64,000 nt of DNA from Kitasatospora sp. CB01950 (GTDB lineage Bacteria; Actinomycetota; Actinomycetes; Streptomycetales; Streptomycetaceae), in contig NZ_LISX01000017.1 in assembly GCF_001905465.1 (NCBI RefSeq), positions 11,863 to 75,862 on the forward strand, given 5' to 3'. The notes under the pieces are model-generated. The model was not told the origin of the DNA and did no database searches. It saw only the letters and a program-made list of their open reading frames with translations. Within the stretch, counting starts at the first letter, position 1, and each line of letters begins with the position of its first letter. A program made the translations under genes and the position numbers. Shown one piece after another: positions 40,646 to 49,047 of this stretch.

Positions 40646-41947
40646 TCAGCCCTCCAGGAACGCCTTGATGGCCCCCGCCAGGTAGTGCGGGTCCTCGGCG
40701 CCGCAGAGCTCGCGGGCGGAGTGCATGGACAGCGCCGCGATGCCGCAGTCGACGGTGGTGATGCCGAGGCGGGCCGCGGTGATCGGGCCGATGGTGGTGC
40801 CGCAGGGCATCGCGTTGTTGGAGACGAAGCTCTGCCACGGGACGCCGGCCTTCTCGCAGGCGGCGGCGAACACGGCCCGCCCGATGCCGTCGGTGGCGTA
40901 CCGGTTGTTGACGTTGACCTTGAGGATCGGGCCGCCGTTGGGCAGCGGGTGGTGGCCCGGCTCGTGGCGCTCGCTGTAGTTGGGGTGGACGGCGTGCCCC
41001 ATGTCGGAGGAGAGGCAGATGGTGCCGGCCAGGGCGCGGGCGCGGTCCTCGGCGGTGCCGCCGCGGGCGTAGCAGGAGCGTTCCAGCACGTTGCCGAGGA
41101 GCGGGCTCTGCGCGCCGGTGTCGGACTCGCTGCCGGTCTCCTCGTGGTCGAACGCGGCGAGCACCGGGATGCACGGCAGGTCGCCGCCGGCCTCGGCGAC
41201 GGCGGCGAGCGCGGCGGTGGCGGCGTGCACGGACAGCTGGTTGTCCAGGCGCGGGCCGGCCAGCAGTTCGCGGTCGCGGCCGAGGTAGGACGGCGGCTGG
41301 ACGTCGTGGGCCATCAGGTCCCAGCCGAGGATGTCGGCGGCGTCGAGGCCGGCCTTCCCGGCGACGTAGTCGAGCAGCGCGCCCTCGGTGGTGTCGCCGA
41401 GTCCCCAGATCGGCGTGAGGTGGCGCTGGCGGTCGAGCTTGAGGCCGTCGTTGACGCTGCGGTCGAGGTGGATGGCGAGCTGCGGGACGCGCAGCAGCGG
41501 CTCGTCGAAGTGGACCAGGCGGGTGGTGCCGTCGCGCAGGACGAGCCGGCCGGAGAGGCCGAGGTCGCGGTCGAGCCAGGTGTTGAGCGGGACGCCGCCG
41601 TAGATCTCCACGGCAATCTGCCGCCAGCCGGCCGAGCCGGTGTCGGGGATGGGCTTGACCCGCAGGTTCGGCGAGTCGGTGTGGGTGCCGACCACCCGGT
41701 AGGGGGTGGCGGGGCCCGCGCCCTCGGGGACGTACCAGGCGATCAGCGCGCCGCCGCGCACCAGGTAGCGGCCGCCGCTGCCGCCGTCCCAGGCGTCCGT
41801 CTCGCGGACCTCACGGAAGCCGACCCGCTCCAGCCGCTCGACCGCGCTCTGCACCGCGTGGTACGGGGAGGGGGACGCGGCGAGGAAGGCGATCAGGTCG
41901 TCCGTATGCTTCCGGTCGAAGTGGGCCGTGCGGGCGGCGGTCGACAT
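40646..41947 (-). CDS. M18 family aspartyl aminopeptidase
   Basis: 433 residues, usual length. Zinc-ligand regions are VVGTHTDSPNLRVKP (His and Asp), LAAFDHEETGSESDTGAQSP (bridging and catalytic acids), LSSDMGHAVHPNY and the C-terminal ALSMHSARELCGAEDPHY with the last His. It removes N-terminal acidic residues from peptides in the cytoplasm, probably as a dodecamer. ATG 41947 has GGAG 5 nt upstream. It lies downstream of the acyl-CoA dehydrogenase gene on the same strand, but a terminator separates them. Confidence 0.95.
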   Translation of the reverse strand: MSTAARTAHFDRKHTDDLIAFLAASPSPYHAVQSAVERLERVGFREVRETDAWDGGSGGRYLVRGGALIAWYVPEGAGPATPYRVVGTHTDSPNLRVKPIPDTGSAGWRQIAVEIYGGVPLNTWLDRDLGLSGRLVLRDGTTRLVHFDEPLLRVPQLAIHLDRSVNDGLKLDRQRHLTPIWGLGDTTEGALLDYVAGKAGLDAADILGWDLMAHDVQPPSYLGRDRELLAGPRLDNQLSVHAATAALAAVAEAGGDLPCIPVLAAFDHEETGSESDTGAQSPLLGNVLERSCYARGGTAEDRARALAGTICLSSDMGHAVHPNYSERHEPGHHPLPNGGPILKVNVNNRYATDGIGRAVFAAACEKAGVPWQSFVSNNAMPCGTTIGPITAARLGITTVDCGIAALSMHSARELCGAEDPHYLAGAIKAFLEG

Positions 41948-42083
41948 GTTGCTCCTGGGTTGAGGGCGGCCGGGCCTGATGGGGGTGTACGGGCCCGCCC
42001 CTTGAGCATATGCCCGTACACGGACAGGGCCGCGTGAAGTCCGCAATGGTGACACAACAGTGAGCATGGCGCGACAAAAACAC

Positions 42084-42114
42084 CGCGGGGCCCGATGGTG
42101 TACCGGGCCCCGCG
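42084..42114 (-). terminator. Terminator after acyl-CoA dehydrogenase gene
   Basis: A perfect 11-bp stem (42084-42094 with 42104-42114) about 50 nt past the stop; the minus-strand transcript continues with a U-rich run (TTTTTGT). Confidence 0.85.
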
Positions 42115-42162
42115 ATGTGAGGGTGGGTCAGGCGGTCGGGTGAACGGCCCGCCGCCGTTCGA

Positions 42163-43992
42163 TCAGAACGCCTCTTCGGCGAGGTCCATCAGCTCGTTGT
42201 CGATGGCCTCGGCGATCTGGCGCTGCGCGGCGGTGGTCGGCAGCACGGTGCGGGCGAAGTGCTTGGCCGCGGCGACCTTGCCCCGGTAGAAGGCGACGTC
42301 CTTCTCGGACGCGCCCGCCTCCAGCTTGGCCAGCGCGACGGCGGCCTGGCGCAGCAGCAGCCAGCCGACCACGACGTCGCCGGAGACCATCAGCAGGCGG
42401 GTGGTGTTCTGACCCACCTTGTACATGTTCTTGACGTCCTGCTCGACGGCCGTCAGGTCGGCGATCAGCTTGCCGACGATGGCCTCCAGGTCGCCGGCGG
42501 CCTTGGCGAGCAGGTCGCGCTCGCCGGCCAGGGCCTCGCCGCCCTCGTTGGACGCCAGGAACTTCTGGATCTGCTCGTTGACCGCGGTCAGCGCCTGGCC
42601 GCCGTCCTTGACGATCTTCCGGAAGAAGAAGTCCTGGCCCTGGATGGCGGTGGTGCCCTCGTACAGGGTGTCGATCTTGGCGTCCCGGATGTACTGCTCG
42701 ATCGGGTACTCCTGCAGGTAGCCGGAGCCACCGAAGGTCTGCAGGGACTGGGCGAGCTGCTCGTAGGACTTCTCCGAGCCGTAGCCCTTGACGATCGGCA
42801 GCAGCAGGTCGTTCAGGCGCTCGGCGGCGGCGTCGTGCTCGCCGCGCAGGCGGGCGGCCAGCATGTCGTCCTGCACCGAGGCGGTGTAGAGGACCAGGGC
42901 GCGCATGCCCTCGGCGTACGCCTTCTGGGTGAGCAGCGAGCGGCGCACGTCCGGGTGGTGGGTGATGGTGACGCGCGGCGCGGTCTTGTCCATGAACTGC
43001 GCGATGTCGGCGCCCTGCACGCGCTCCTTGGCGTACTCCAGCGCGTTCAGGTAGCCGGTGGACAGGGTGGCGATGGCCTTCGTGCCGACCATCATCCGGG
43101 CGAACTCGATGATCTTGAACATCTGGCGGATGCCGTCGACGGTCTCGCCGAGCAGCCAGCCCTTGGCGGGGTGCTTGGCGCCGAAGGTCATCTCGCAGGT
43201 GTTGGAGGCCTTGAGGCCCATCTTGTGCTCGACGTTGGTGGCGTAGGCGCCGTTGCGCTCGCCGAGCTCGCCGGTCTCCCAGTCGAAGTCGTACTTCGGC
43301 ACGATGTACAGGCCGAGGCCCTTGGTGCCGGGCTTGCCGCCCTCGGGGCGGGCCAGCACCAGGTGGACGATGTTCTCGGACATGTCGTGCTCGCCCGAGG
43401 TGATGAAGCGCTTGACGCCCTCGATGTGCCAGGAGCCGTCCTCCTGCTTGATCGCCTTGGTGCGGCCGGCTCCGACGTCGGAGCCCGCGTCGGGCTCGGT
43501 CAGCACCATGGTGGCGCCCCACAGGCGCTCGACCATGCGCTGGGCGACCTTCTGCTGCTCCTCGGTGCCCTCGTCGTAGACGACGCCGGCGAAGGCCGGG
43601 CCGGAGGAGTACATCCAGATGGCGGGGTTCGAGCCGAGGACCTGCTCCGCGTACGCCCAGACCAGGGAGTTCGGGGTGACCTGGCCGCCGATGCCCTCCG
43701 GGATGCCCAGGCGCCACCACTCGGCGTCCATGAAGGCCTGGTAGCTCTTCTTGAAGGTCTCCGGGACCGGAGCGGTGTTGGTCGCCGGGTCGAACACCGG
43801 CGGGTTGCGGTCGGTGTCGGTGAAGGAGGCGGCCAGGTCGTTCTCGGCCAGCCGGGAGATCTCGCTGAGGATGTTCTTCGCGGTGTCGACGTCCATGTCG
43901 GCGAACGGACCGGTGCCGTACACCTGGTCGCGGCCGAACACCTCGAAGAGGTTGAACTCCACGTCCCGCAGGTTGGACTTGTAGTGACCCAT
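42163..43992 (-). CDS. Acyl-CoA dehydrogenase (long form)
   Basis: 609 residues. Motifs: WRLGIPEGIGGQVTPNSLVWAYAEQVLGSNPA, TMVLTEPDAGSDVGAGRTKA (FAD/substrate binding), KRFITSGEHDMSENIVHLVLAR, YLQEYPIEQYIRDAKIDTLYEGTTAIQGQDFF with the catalytic Glu in YEGT. A C-terminal extension of about 120 residues (EAIVGKLIADLTAVEQDVKNMY...) marks the long DUF-tailed subclass (FadE5-like). It oxidises acyl-CoA to trans-2-enoyl-CoA in beta-oxidation. ATG 43992 has GGAG 10 nt upstream. Monocistronic. Confidence 0.95.
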   Translation of the reverse strand: MGHYKSNLRDVEFNLFEVFGRDQVYGTGPFADMDVDTAKNILSEISRLAENDLAASFTDTDRNPPVFDPATNTAPVPETFKKSYQAFMDAEWWRLGIPEGIGGQVTPNSLVWAYAEQVLGSNPAIWMYSSGPAFAGVVYDEGTEEQQKVAQRMVERLWGATMVLTEPDAGSDVGAGRTKAIKQEDGSWHIEGVKRFITSGEHDMSENIVHLVLARPEGGKPGTKGLGLYIVPKYDFDWETGELGERNGAYATNVEHKMGLKASNTCEMTFGAKHPAKGWLLGETVDGIRQMFKIIEFARMMVGTKAIATLSTGYLNALEYAKERVQGADIAQFMDKTAPRVTITHHPDVRRSLLTQKAYAEGMRALVLYTASVQDDMLAARLRGEHDAAAERLNDLLLPIVKGYGSEKSYEQLAQSLQTFGGSGYLQEYPIEQYIRDAKIDTLYEGTTAIQGQDFFFRKIVKDGGQALTAVNEQIQKFLASNEGGEALAGERDLLAKAAGDLEAIVGKLIADLTAVEQDVKNMYKVGQNTTRLLMVSGDVVVGWLLLRQAAVALAKLEAGASEKDVAFYRGKVAAAKHFARTVLPTTAAQRQIAEAIDNELMDLAEEAF

Positions 43993-44191
43993 GACCGTTT
44001 CTCCGGTTCGTCTTCCACGGGCGAGCCGCTTACGGCGCACCGCTTACCCACCAGTACGCCCCATGATGCTACCCAGCGGTAACTTGTTCAACCCCTCTGC
44101 CGTGAACCACCTATGAACGTGGTCACGTCCCACAATGCGGCCCGCCGCCGGATTGTGCGGATCGCCCGCCCCCAAGCAGGGTCCGGCCCGA

Positions 44192-44204
44192 TAGCCTTGT
44201 CCCC
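44192..44204 (+). promoter_or_regulatory. -10 box for leaderless SseB-domain mRNA
   Basis: TAGCCT (44192-44197) ends 7 nt before GTG 44205; no ribosome site is present. A -35 box is not evident. Confidence 0.5.
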
Positions 44205-44693
44205 GTGTACGGCTACGAGCAGAGCGCCTACCAGGATCCCTATCAGCAGCAGATGCAGCAGGGGATGTCCGGCATGCCCGGCGCCGGGTACGGCGACCCG
44301 CAGGCCGCCCAGCAGTCGCTCTACCCCGAGCCCTCGCCGCCCTCGCTGGCGGACGCGGTGCGCGCCTTCACCACGGGGGCGATGCCGGTGGAGGACTTCC
44401 AGGCCATCTTCATCACCTCGAAGGTCTACTGCCCGCGCGGCGACCGCCCCGGCTTCCTGGCGCTGCACAACACCCCGACGCCGGTGATCCCGATGTTCAG
44501 CTCGCTGAAGGAGCTGAAGCGGTACGCCGGCAAGGACTCCAAGCACTTCTCGGTCACCGGCGCCGAGGTGCTCGACCTGCTGCCCACCGGCTACGGCTTC
44601 GCCCTGGACATGGAGGGCGAGCACCGGATGGTGTTCGACGCCCGCGCGGTCGAGCAGATGGTCGACTTCACCATGCGCCGGATGTACGGCTGA
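44205..44693 (+). CDS. SseB-domain protein
   Basis: 162 residues. The N-terminus (about 40 residues) is Gln/Tyr/Pro-rich and disordered (MYGYEQSAYQDPYQQQMQQG). The remainder has ITSKVYCPRGDRPGFLALHN, TPVIPMFSSLKELKRYAG and the conserved SseB strand TGAEVLDLLPTGYGFALDM. The SseB N-terminal domain (named from enhanced serine sensitivity) occurs in many secretion-related or stress loci; the exact role in streptomycetes is unknown. Start GTG 44205 is supported by the -10 box just upstream. Confidence 0.82.
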   Translation: MYGYEQSAYQDPYQQQMQQGMSGMPGAGYGDPQAAQQSLYPEPSPPSLADAVRAFTTGAMPVEDFQAIFITSKVYCPRGDRPGFLALHNTPTPVIPMFSSLKELKRYAGKDSKHFSVTGAEVLDLLPTGYGFALDMEGEHRMVFDARAVEQMVDFTMRRMYG

Positions 44694-44735
44694 CCCCTCC
44701 TTCCACCCCTTCCCCGGGCCGGAATACACCCGAAT

Positions 44736-44780
44736 AGTTCAACGTTCAACCTTGCGAGTGGTTGAGAGTTGAACTACTGT
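44736..44780 (+). promoter_or_regulatory. Promoter with overlapping 40-bp dyad before the pirin gene
   Basis: The arms 44736-44751 and 44760-44775 are reverse complements at 14 of 16 positions (AGTTCAACGTTCAACC and GGTTGAGAGTTGAACT). TTGCGA (44752-44757) and TACTGT (44775-44780), 17 nt apart, form a standard promoter whose spacer holds the right arm. A repressor of the MarR or HxlR type would fit. Confidence 0.7.
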
Positions 44781-44818
44781 GGTGGACGTAGGCCACAGAC
44801 CCGTCGAAGGAGGCCGAC

Positions 44819-45778
44819 ATGCCCGCCGTGACCGTCGAGAACCCGCTGACCCTGCCGCGCGTGACCACGCCCGACCCGGTGCACAGCACCGCCCGGCCGG
44901 TCCTCACCGTGGCCACCGCCCCCGAGGGCTACGAGGGCGAGGGCTTCCCCGTCCGCCGTGCCTTCGCCAAGATCAACCAGAAGTACCTCGACCCGTTCAT
45001 CATGATGGACCAGATGGGCGAGGTGGACTATGCGGCCGGGGAGCCGAAGGGGACCCCTTGGCACCCGCACCGCGGCTTCGAGACCGTCACCTACATCATC
45101 GACGGGACCTTCATCCACCGGGACTCCCACGGCGGTGGCGGCACCATCACCGACGGCGACACCCAGTGGATGACCGCCGGCTCCGGCCTCCTGCACATCG
45201 AGACCCCGCCGGAGTCCCTGGTGCAGTCCGGCGGCCTGTTCCACGGGCTCCAGCTGTGGGTCAACCTGCCCGCCTCGGACAAGATGATCACCCCGAAGTA
45301 CCAGGACATCCGCGGCGGCAGCGTCAAGCTGCTCAGCACCGAGGACGGCGGCGCGCTGCTGCGCGTCATCGCCGGCGAGCTGGGCGGTCACCAGGGCCCG
45401 GGCACCACCTTCACCCCGATCACCATGATCCACGCCTCGGTCAGCCCCGGCGCCCAGATCACCCTGCCCTGGCGCTCCGACTTCAACGCCCTCGCCTACG
45501 GCCTCGCCGGCAGCGGCTCGGCCGGCACCGAGCACCGCCCCTTCCACCGGGGCCAGGCCGTCGTCTTCGGCGACGGCGACTCCCTCACCATCCGCGCCGA
45601 CGAGAAGCAGGACTCCCGCGACAACAGCTTCGAGGTCGTCCTCCTCGGCGGCCTGCCGATCCGCGAGCCCGTCGCCCACTACGGCCCGTTCGTGATGAAC
45701 AGCCACCGCGAACTCCAGCAGGCCATGGAGGACTTCCAGGCCGGCCGCCTCGGCACCGTCCCCGCCGACGAGAACTGA
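44819..45778 (+). CDS. Pirin family protein
   Basis: 319 residues. The N-terminal cupin carries GTPWHPHRGFETVTYIIDG (two metal His) and GSGLLHIETPPE with a third His and Glu; the C-terminal cupin is complete. Pirins are Fe-containing and include quercetinases and redox regulators; in Streptomyces a pirin-like protein is reported to influence acyl-CoA dehydrogenase activity and redox balance. GAAGGAGG lies upstream of ATG 44819. The gene has its own dyad-containing promoter and terminator. Confidence 0.93.
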   Translation: MPAVTVENPLTLPRVTTPDPVHSTARPVLTVATAPEGYEGEGFPVRRAFAKINQKYLDPFIMMDQMGEVDYAAGEPKGTPWHPHRGFETVTYIIDGTFIHRDSHGGGGTITDGDTQWMTAGSGLLHIETPPESLVQSGGLFHGLQLWVNLPASDKMITPKYQDIRGGSVKLLSTEDGGALLRVIAGELGGHQGPGTTFTPITMIHASVSPGAQITLPWRSDFNALAYGLAGSGSAGTEHRPFHRGQAVVFGDGDSLTIRADEKQDSRDNSFEVVLLGGLPIREPVAHYGPFVMNSHRELQQAMEDFQAGRLGTVPADEN

Positions 45779-45798
45779 CCGCCCTCCGCTCCCCCCGA

Positions 45799-45839
45799 AC
45801 CCGCGCCCACCGTCCTCGGACGGTGGGCGCGGGTCTTTT
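45799..45839 (+). terminator. Terminator after pirin gene
   Basis: A perfect 16-bp stem (45800-45815 with 45818-45833) with a minimal loop and a TCTTTT tail, 21 nt after the stop. Confidence 0.9.
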
Positions 45840-45920
45840 CGTGTCCGGGAAATTCGGGCTCAACCTTTCGCCGGGCTCGCGCATTGAGGACGGGTGAGAG
45901 ACGCGAGCCAGGAGGGGTGG

Positions 45921-46424
45921 ATGCGCGGACAGGACGAGTTGAGCTTCGAGGAGTACGCGACCGCGCGGACGCGGCGGCTGTACCGGACGGCGTACCTGCT
46001 GTGCGGGGATCCGCACCGGGCCGAGGACCTGGCCCAGGCCACGCTCGCCAAGCTGTTCGCGCACTGGCGGCGGGCCTCGCGGATGGAGAACCTCGACGCC
46101 TATGCCCGGACCGTTCTGACCCGCACGTTCCTGGCGGAGCAGCGCAAGTGGTCGCTGGCCCGTCGGCTCGGGTCGCTGGTGGGCTCGCCCGAGGAGTCCC
46201 GTCACGGGGACGCCGATCTGCGGGTGACGCTGCTCACCGCGCTGGCCCAACTTCCGTCGAGGGCAAGGGCGATGGTCGTCCTGCGGTACTGGGAGGACCT
46301 GAGCGTGGAGACGGTGGCCGAGCTGCTCGGGTGCAGCACCGGCACCGTCAAGAGCCAGTGTTCGCGTGCCCTGGCCAGGCTCCGCGAACAGCTCGGCGAG
46401 TCGAGCCCGTACGCGCCGGTGTGA
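45921..46424 (+). CDS. ECF RNA polymerase sigma factor, SigE-like subfamily
   Basis: 167 residues. Region 2: FEEYATARTRRLYRTAYLLCGDPHRAEDLAQATLAKLFAHW. Region 4: TALAQLPSRARAMVVLRYWEDLSVETVAELLGCSTGTVKSQCSRALARLRE. The 'SigE family' found in multiple copies in streptomycetes has this layout. ATG 45921 follows GGAGGGGTGG. The next gene encodes a membrane-anchored protein, a likely anti-sigma partner; the third gene overlaps it. The target promoters are unknown. Confidence 0.93.
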   Translation: MRGQDELSFEEYATARTRRLYRTAYLLCGDPHRAEDLAQATLAKLFAHWRRASRMENLDAYARTVLTRTFLAEQRKWSLARRLGSLVGSPEESRHGDADLRVTLLTALAQLPSRARAMVVLRYWEDLSVETVAELLGCSTGTVKSQCSRALARLREQLGESSPYAPV

Positions 46425-46466
46425 ACAACCCCGATGAACCGGACCGAGAACACGAAGGAGTACGAG

Positions 46467-47306
46467 GTGCAGGAGCGGGCGCCGGAGGCGCTGTTCATGA
46501 GAGAGGCCATGGAGGAGCTCACCGACGACCTGACCGAGCCGGTCGGGTTGACGGCCCGGGCGATGCGGGACGGGCGCCGGCGGCGGCTGCGGTCGCGGCT
46601 GGCGGTCGGCGGGGCGGCGGCGTGCACGGCGGCGCTGGCGGTGACGGGGCTGGCGGCCGTGGTGCCCGGGGTGGGAAGCGTTCCGGGCACCGGCGTGGTG
46701 CAGATGGGGGACGCGCCGGCTCCGCGGGTGTTCCCCACCGTCACGTTCTCCCCCACCACCGCACCATCGTCCGCGCCGCCGACCGACAGCGGCTCGTACG
46801 CCGAGCAGCAGCGGATCGAGGCGTTCCGGCAGGCGACGGCCGCCGCGCTGCAGGACCTGCTGCCGCCGGAGGTCGGCCAGATCCGGCTGGTGGCCGACGA
46901 CGTGTCGGGCTACCTGGCGACGTCCCCGCAGGGCGGCACCTGGTTCATCCGGTTCTCCGTGAGCCCCGCCCCGAACGACACGACGCAGCGGACCTGCCGA
47001 CCGGCCGACACGGCCAAGGGCGGGACCTGCCGCGACGAGAACCTGCCGGACGGGACGCCGGTCGTCGTGCGGGTCGAACCCGAGAGCGACGGCTCGGTGA
47101 TCACCGACGCGATCTTCCACCTCGACCGCAGCGCGGTGACCGTCAGCGTCAGCCCCCATGAACGCAAGGGCAGTTCGGCCCCGGTGACGGCCGAGCAGCT
47201 GACGGCGTTCGTCCGCACGCCCCAAGTCCTGGACCTGGTCCGGCAGGCCGACCGGCACCCGGTACAGGAAGAGCCCAAGTCCTACAACGAGGGGGAGAAC
47301 CGGTGA
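46467..47306 (+). CDS. Membrane-anchored partner of the sigma factor (putative anti-sigma)
   Basis: 279 residues from GTG 46467 with GAAGGAG 6 nt upstream; ATG 46434 lacks a site. A cytoplasmic N-terminus of about 50 residues (EAMEELTDDLTEPVGLTARAMRDGRRRRLRSR) precedes one transmembrane helix (AAACTAALAVTGLAAVVPGV). An extracellular part follows with two Cys (RTCRPADTAKGGTCRD) that may form a disulphide. The topology and position fit an anti-sigma factor with an outside sensor, though no zinc-binding anti-sigma motif (HxxxCxxC) is present. The stop overlaps the next start. Confidence 0.75.
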   Translation: MQERAPEALFMREAMEELTDDLTEPVGLTARAMRDGRRRRLRSRLAVGGAAACTAALAVTGLAAVVPGVGSVPGTGVVQMGDAPAPRVFPTVTFSPTTAPSSAPPTDSGSYAEQQRIEAFRQATAAALQDLLPPEVGQIRLVADDVSGYLATSPQGGTWFIRFSVSPAPNDTTQRTCRPADTAKGGTCRDENLPDGTPVVVRVEPESDGSVITDAIFHLDRSAVTVSVSPHERKGSSAPVTAEQLTAFVRTPQVLDLVRQADRHPVQEEPKSYNEGENR

Positions 47307-48487
47307 AGCGACGTACCGTTCTGACGACCGTTCTGCTGTCCGGCGCCCTGCTGACGACGGTCTCGCCGGCCGGCGCCCAGGACACCGCCGCCGCAGACCG
47401 CCACCGCGCCCGGGCCTGGACCGCCAACGCCTTCCCGGCCGGCAACGCCAACATCCTGGACGCGGACCGGCTCGACGGCCACACCGAACTGGCCGTCGGC
47501 TCCCGGCGATTCGGAGAGGGCAAGGGCAACACCTACACCGTGCCGGTGGCCTTCACCCGGGGCACCGGCGACGCGAACTGGCACGAACTCGCCCTCCCCG
47601 ACGGCCTCGGCGCCCGCACGGTCGACAGCGACGGCGCCGGGGGCGCCTGGGTGACCGGCGACAAGGCCGCCAACGGCAGCACCATCCCCGTCGGCCACTA
47701 CCGCAACGGCCGGTGGCAGGTGCGGAACGCCCCCGCCCCCGACCACACGCTGGCGGCCGGCTTCGGCGGCGTCGCGGCGGCCGGCGGCTCCGACGACGTG
47801 TGGGCGGTCGGCTCCTACGAACCGGACGACTACCTGACCTTCCTCGGCCTGATCGAGCACTGGAACGGCACCGGCTGGGAGCGGGTGCCGACCCCCGAAC
47901 TCGACACCGACTACTGGACGCTCGGCGCGGTGACCGCCACCGGCCCGTCCGACGTCTGGGCCGCCGGCACCATCGGCACCCCCGAGGGGTGGCCGCGCCC
48001 CCTGCTGCTGCACTACGACGGCCGCGCCTGGAACCGGGTCGCCGCCCCGGACCTGGACTCCCGCTACGGCGAGCTCACCCAGCTGGTCGCGATCGGCCCC
48101 GGCAACGTCTGGGCCTCCGGCACCGAGGAGGGCCCGGACCACAACCCGCAGACCCTGGTCGCGCACTACGACGGCACCGGCTGGACGCACCAGGACACCG
48201 GCATCGGCGCGGGCCACCTGTACGGCCTCACCCGCACCGGCAACGGCGTGGCCACCGTGGGCCACCGCCTCGACAACGGCCACACCTACCAGCCGATCGG
48301 CGCCCGGCTGACGCCCGGCGGCTGGCAGCCGCTCGACCTCCCGCAGGCCGCCGGCGGCCGCGGCCGCGTGCCGGGCAGCGTCATGGCGGCCGGGGGCCGG
48401 CTGACCGTCGTCGGCATCGACGTCCCCGACGGCACCGACGCGAGCGGCGAGCCGCTGCCCCCGACACCATTTTCCGTGACCCGCTGA
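47303..48487 (+). CDS. Secreted beta-propeller-like protein
   Basis: 394 residues from GTG 47303, overlapping the previous stop. A signal peptide (MKRRTVLTTVLLSGALLTTVSPAGA) is followed by repeated blade-like units: GGAWVTGDK, DDVWAVGSYEPDDY, SDVWAAGTIGTPEGW, GNVWASGTEEGPDHN, each with HW/HY-N/D-G-T/R-W-x-x-V. Such WxxG repeats occur in secreted propellers of streptomycetes with no known enzyme activity. Co-translated with the sigma factor partner, so it may be the signal-related or output protein of that system. Confidence 0.78.
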   Translation: MKRRTVLTTVLLSGALLTTVSPAGAQDTAAADRHRARAWTANAFPAGNANILDADRLDGHTELAVGSRRFGEGKGNTYTVPVAFTRGTGDANWHELALPDGLGARTVDSDGAGGAWVTGDKAANGSTIPVGHYRNGRWQVRNAPAPDHTLAAGFGGVAAAGGSDDVWAVGSYEPDDYLTFLGLIEHWNGTGWERVPTPELDTDYWTLGAVTATGPSDVWAAGTIGTPEGWPRPLLLHYDGRAWNRVAAPDLDSRYGELTQLVAIGPGNVWASGTEEGPDHNPQTLVAHYDGTGWTHQDTGIGAGHLYGLTRTGNGVATVGHRLDNGHTYQPIGARLTPGGWQPLDLPQAAGGRGRVPGSVMAAGGRLTVVGIDVPDGTDASGEPLPPTPFSVTR

Positions 48488-48508
48488 CCCGCTGACCCGC
48501 TGACCCGC
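48477..48508. repeat. Tandem 8-bp repeat at the propeller gene's end
   Basis: Four copies of TGACCCGC run across the stop codon, which is the TGA of the second copy (48485-48487). Slippage in this repeat would not change the protein length because each unit contains TGA; it is a local expansion. Confidence 0.8.
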
Positions 48509-48533
48509 CGGCCACCTGCACCGCCCGCACGAA

Positions 48534-48571
48534 CGCCGTCCCGCCCGGTCAACTGCTCGGGCGGGACGGCG
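48534..48571 (+). terminator. Terminator after the sigma factor operon
   Basis: A perfect 14-bp stem (48534-48547 with 48558-48571), between convergent genes; it can serve both strands. Confidence 0.88.
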
Positions 48572-48597
48572 CGTTGGCGTGGCCGCGGGCCGCTCTG

Positions 48598-48837
48598 TCA
48601 GGCGAGGGCGAGGCTGATCTGGTCGTTGAAGACCACCCAGTGCTGGCCCTTGTCGTTGGCGTCGCACGGCTTGCTGGAGACGTCCGGCGCACCCCAGGTG
48701 TTGGCGAGGCAGTAGCGGCCGGGGGTGCGCGTGGCGGCGTGCCCGGTGTCGGCCGCGCCGGCCCCGACGGCCGGCAGGAGGGCGGCGGCCAGGCCCATGG
48801 TGGCGATGGCGAGCGTCTTGCGGAAAGCGATGGCCAT
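48598..48837 (-). CDS. Small secreted protein with ricin-like C-terminal motif
   Basis: 79 residues. Signal peptide MAIAFRKTLAIATMGLAAALLPAVGAGA, then a ~50-residue mature part with YCLANTWGAP...KPCDANDKGQHWVVFNDQ. The C-L-x...C...GQHW arrangement resembles a single sub-repeat of a ricin-B/trefoil lectin, but a full trefoil needs three. Two Cys may pair. Function unknown. The gene is convergent with the propeller gene. Confidence 0.7.
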   Translation of the reverse strand: MAIAFRKTLAIATMGLAAALLPAVGAGAADTGHAATRTPGRYCLANTWGAPDVSSKPCDANDKGQHWVVFNDQISLALA

Positions 48838-49047
48838 GAGGCGGTTCCGTTCTCGCAACAGGCCGCCCGAAACCGTGCGGCCCTGGGGTGCTTGCTCGGC
48901 TCGGACCCGAGCGCAGGGCAAGTTCTGGCAGCGGAGCACCGCGGACCGGCGGCACCGCACGCCGCGTTCATCCGAACGGGCAGTCCGCACGCGCCCGGAT
49001 TCGTAGGCTGGGCTCCACCGAAGGACCGCACGAGAGGGAGGGCGACG

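Noticed and set aside
48477..48508. Phase-variable repeat
   Set aside because: The 8-bp unit contains the stop codon in each copy, so slippage would not switch the gene on or off.
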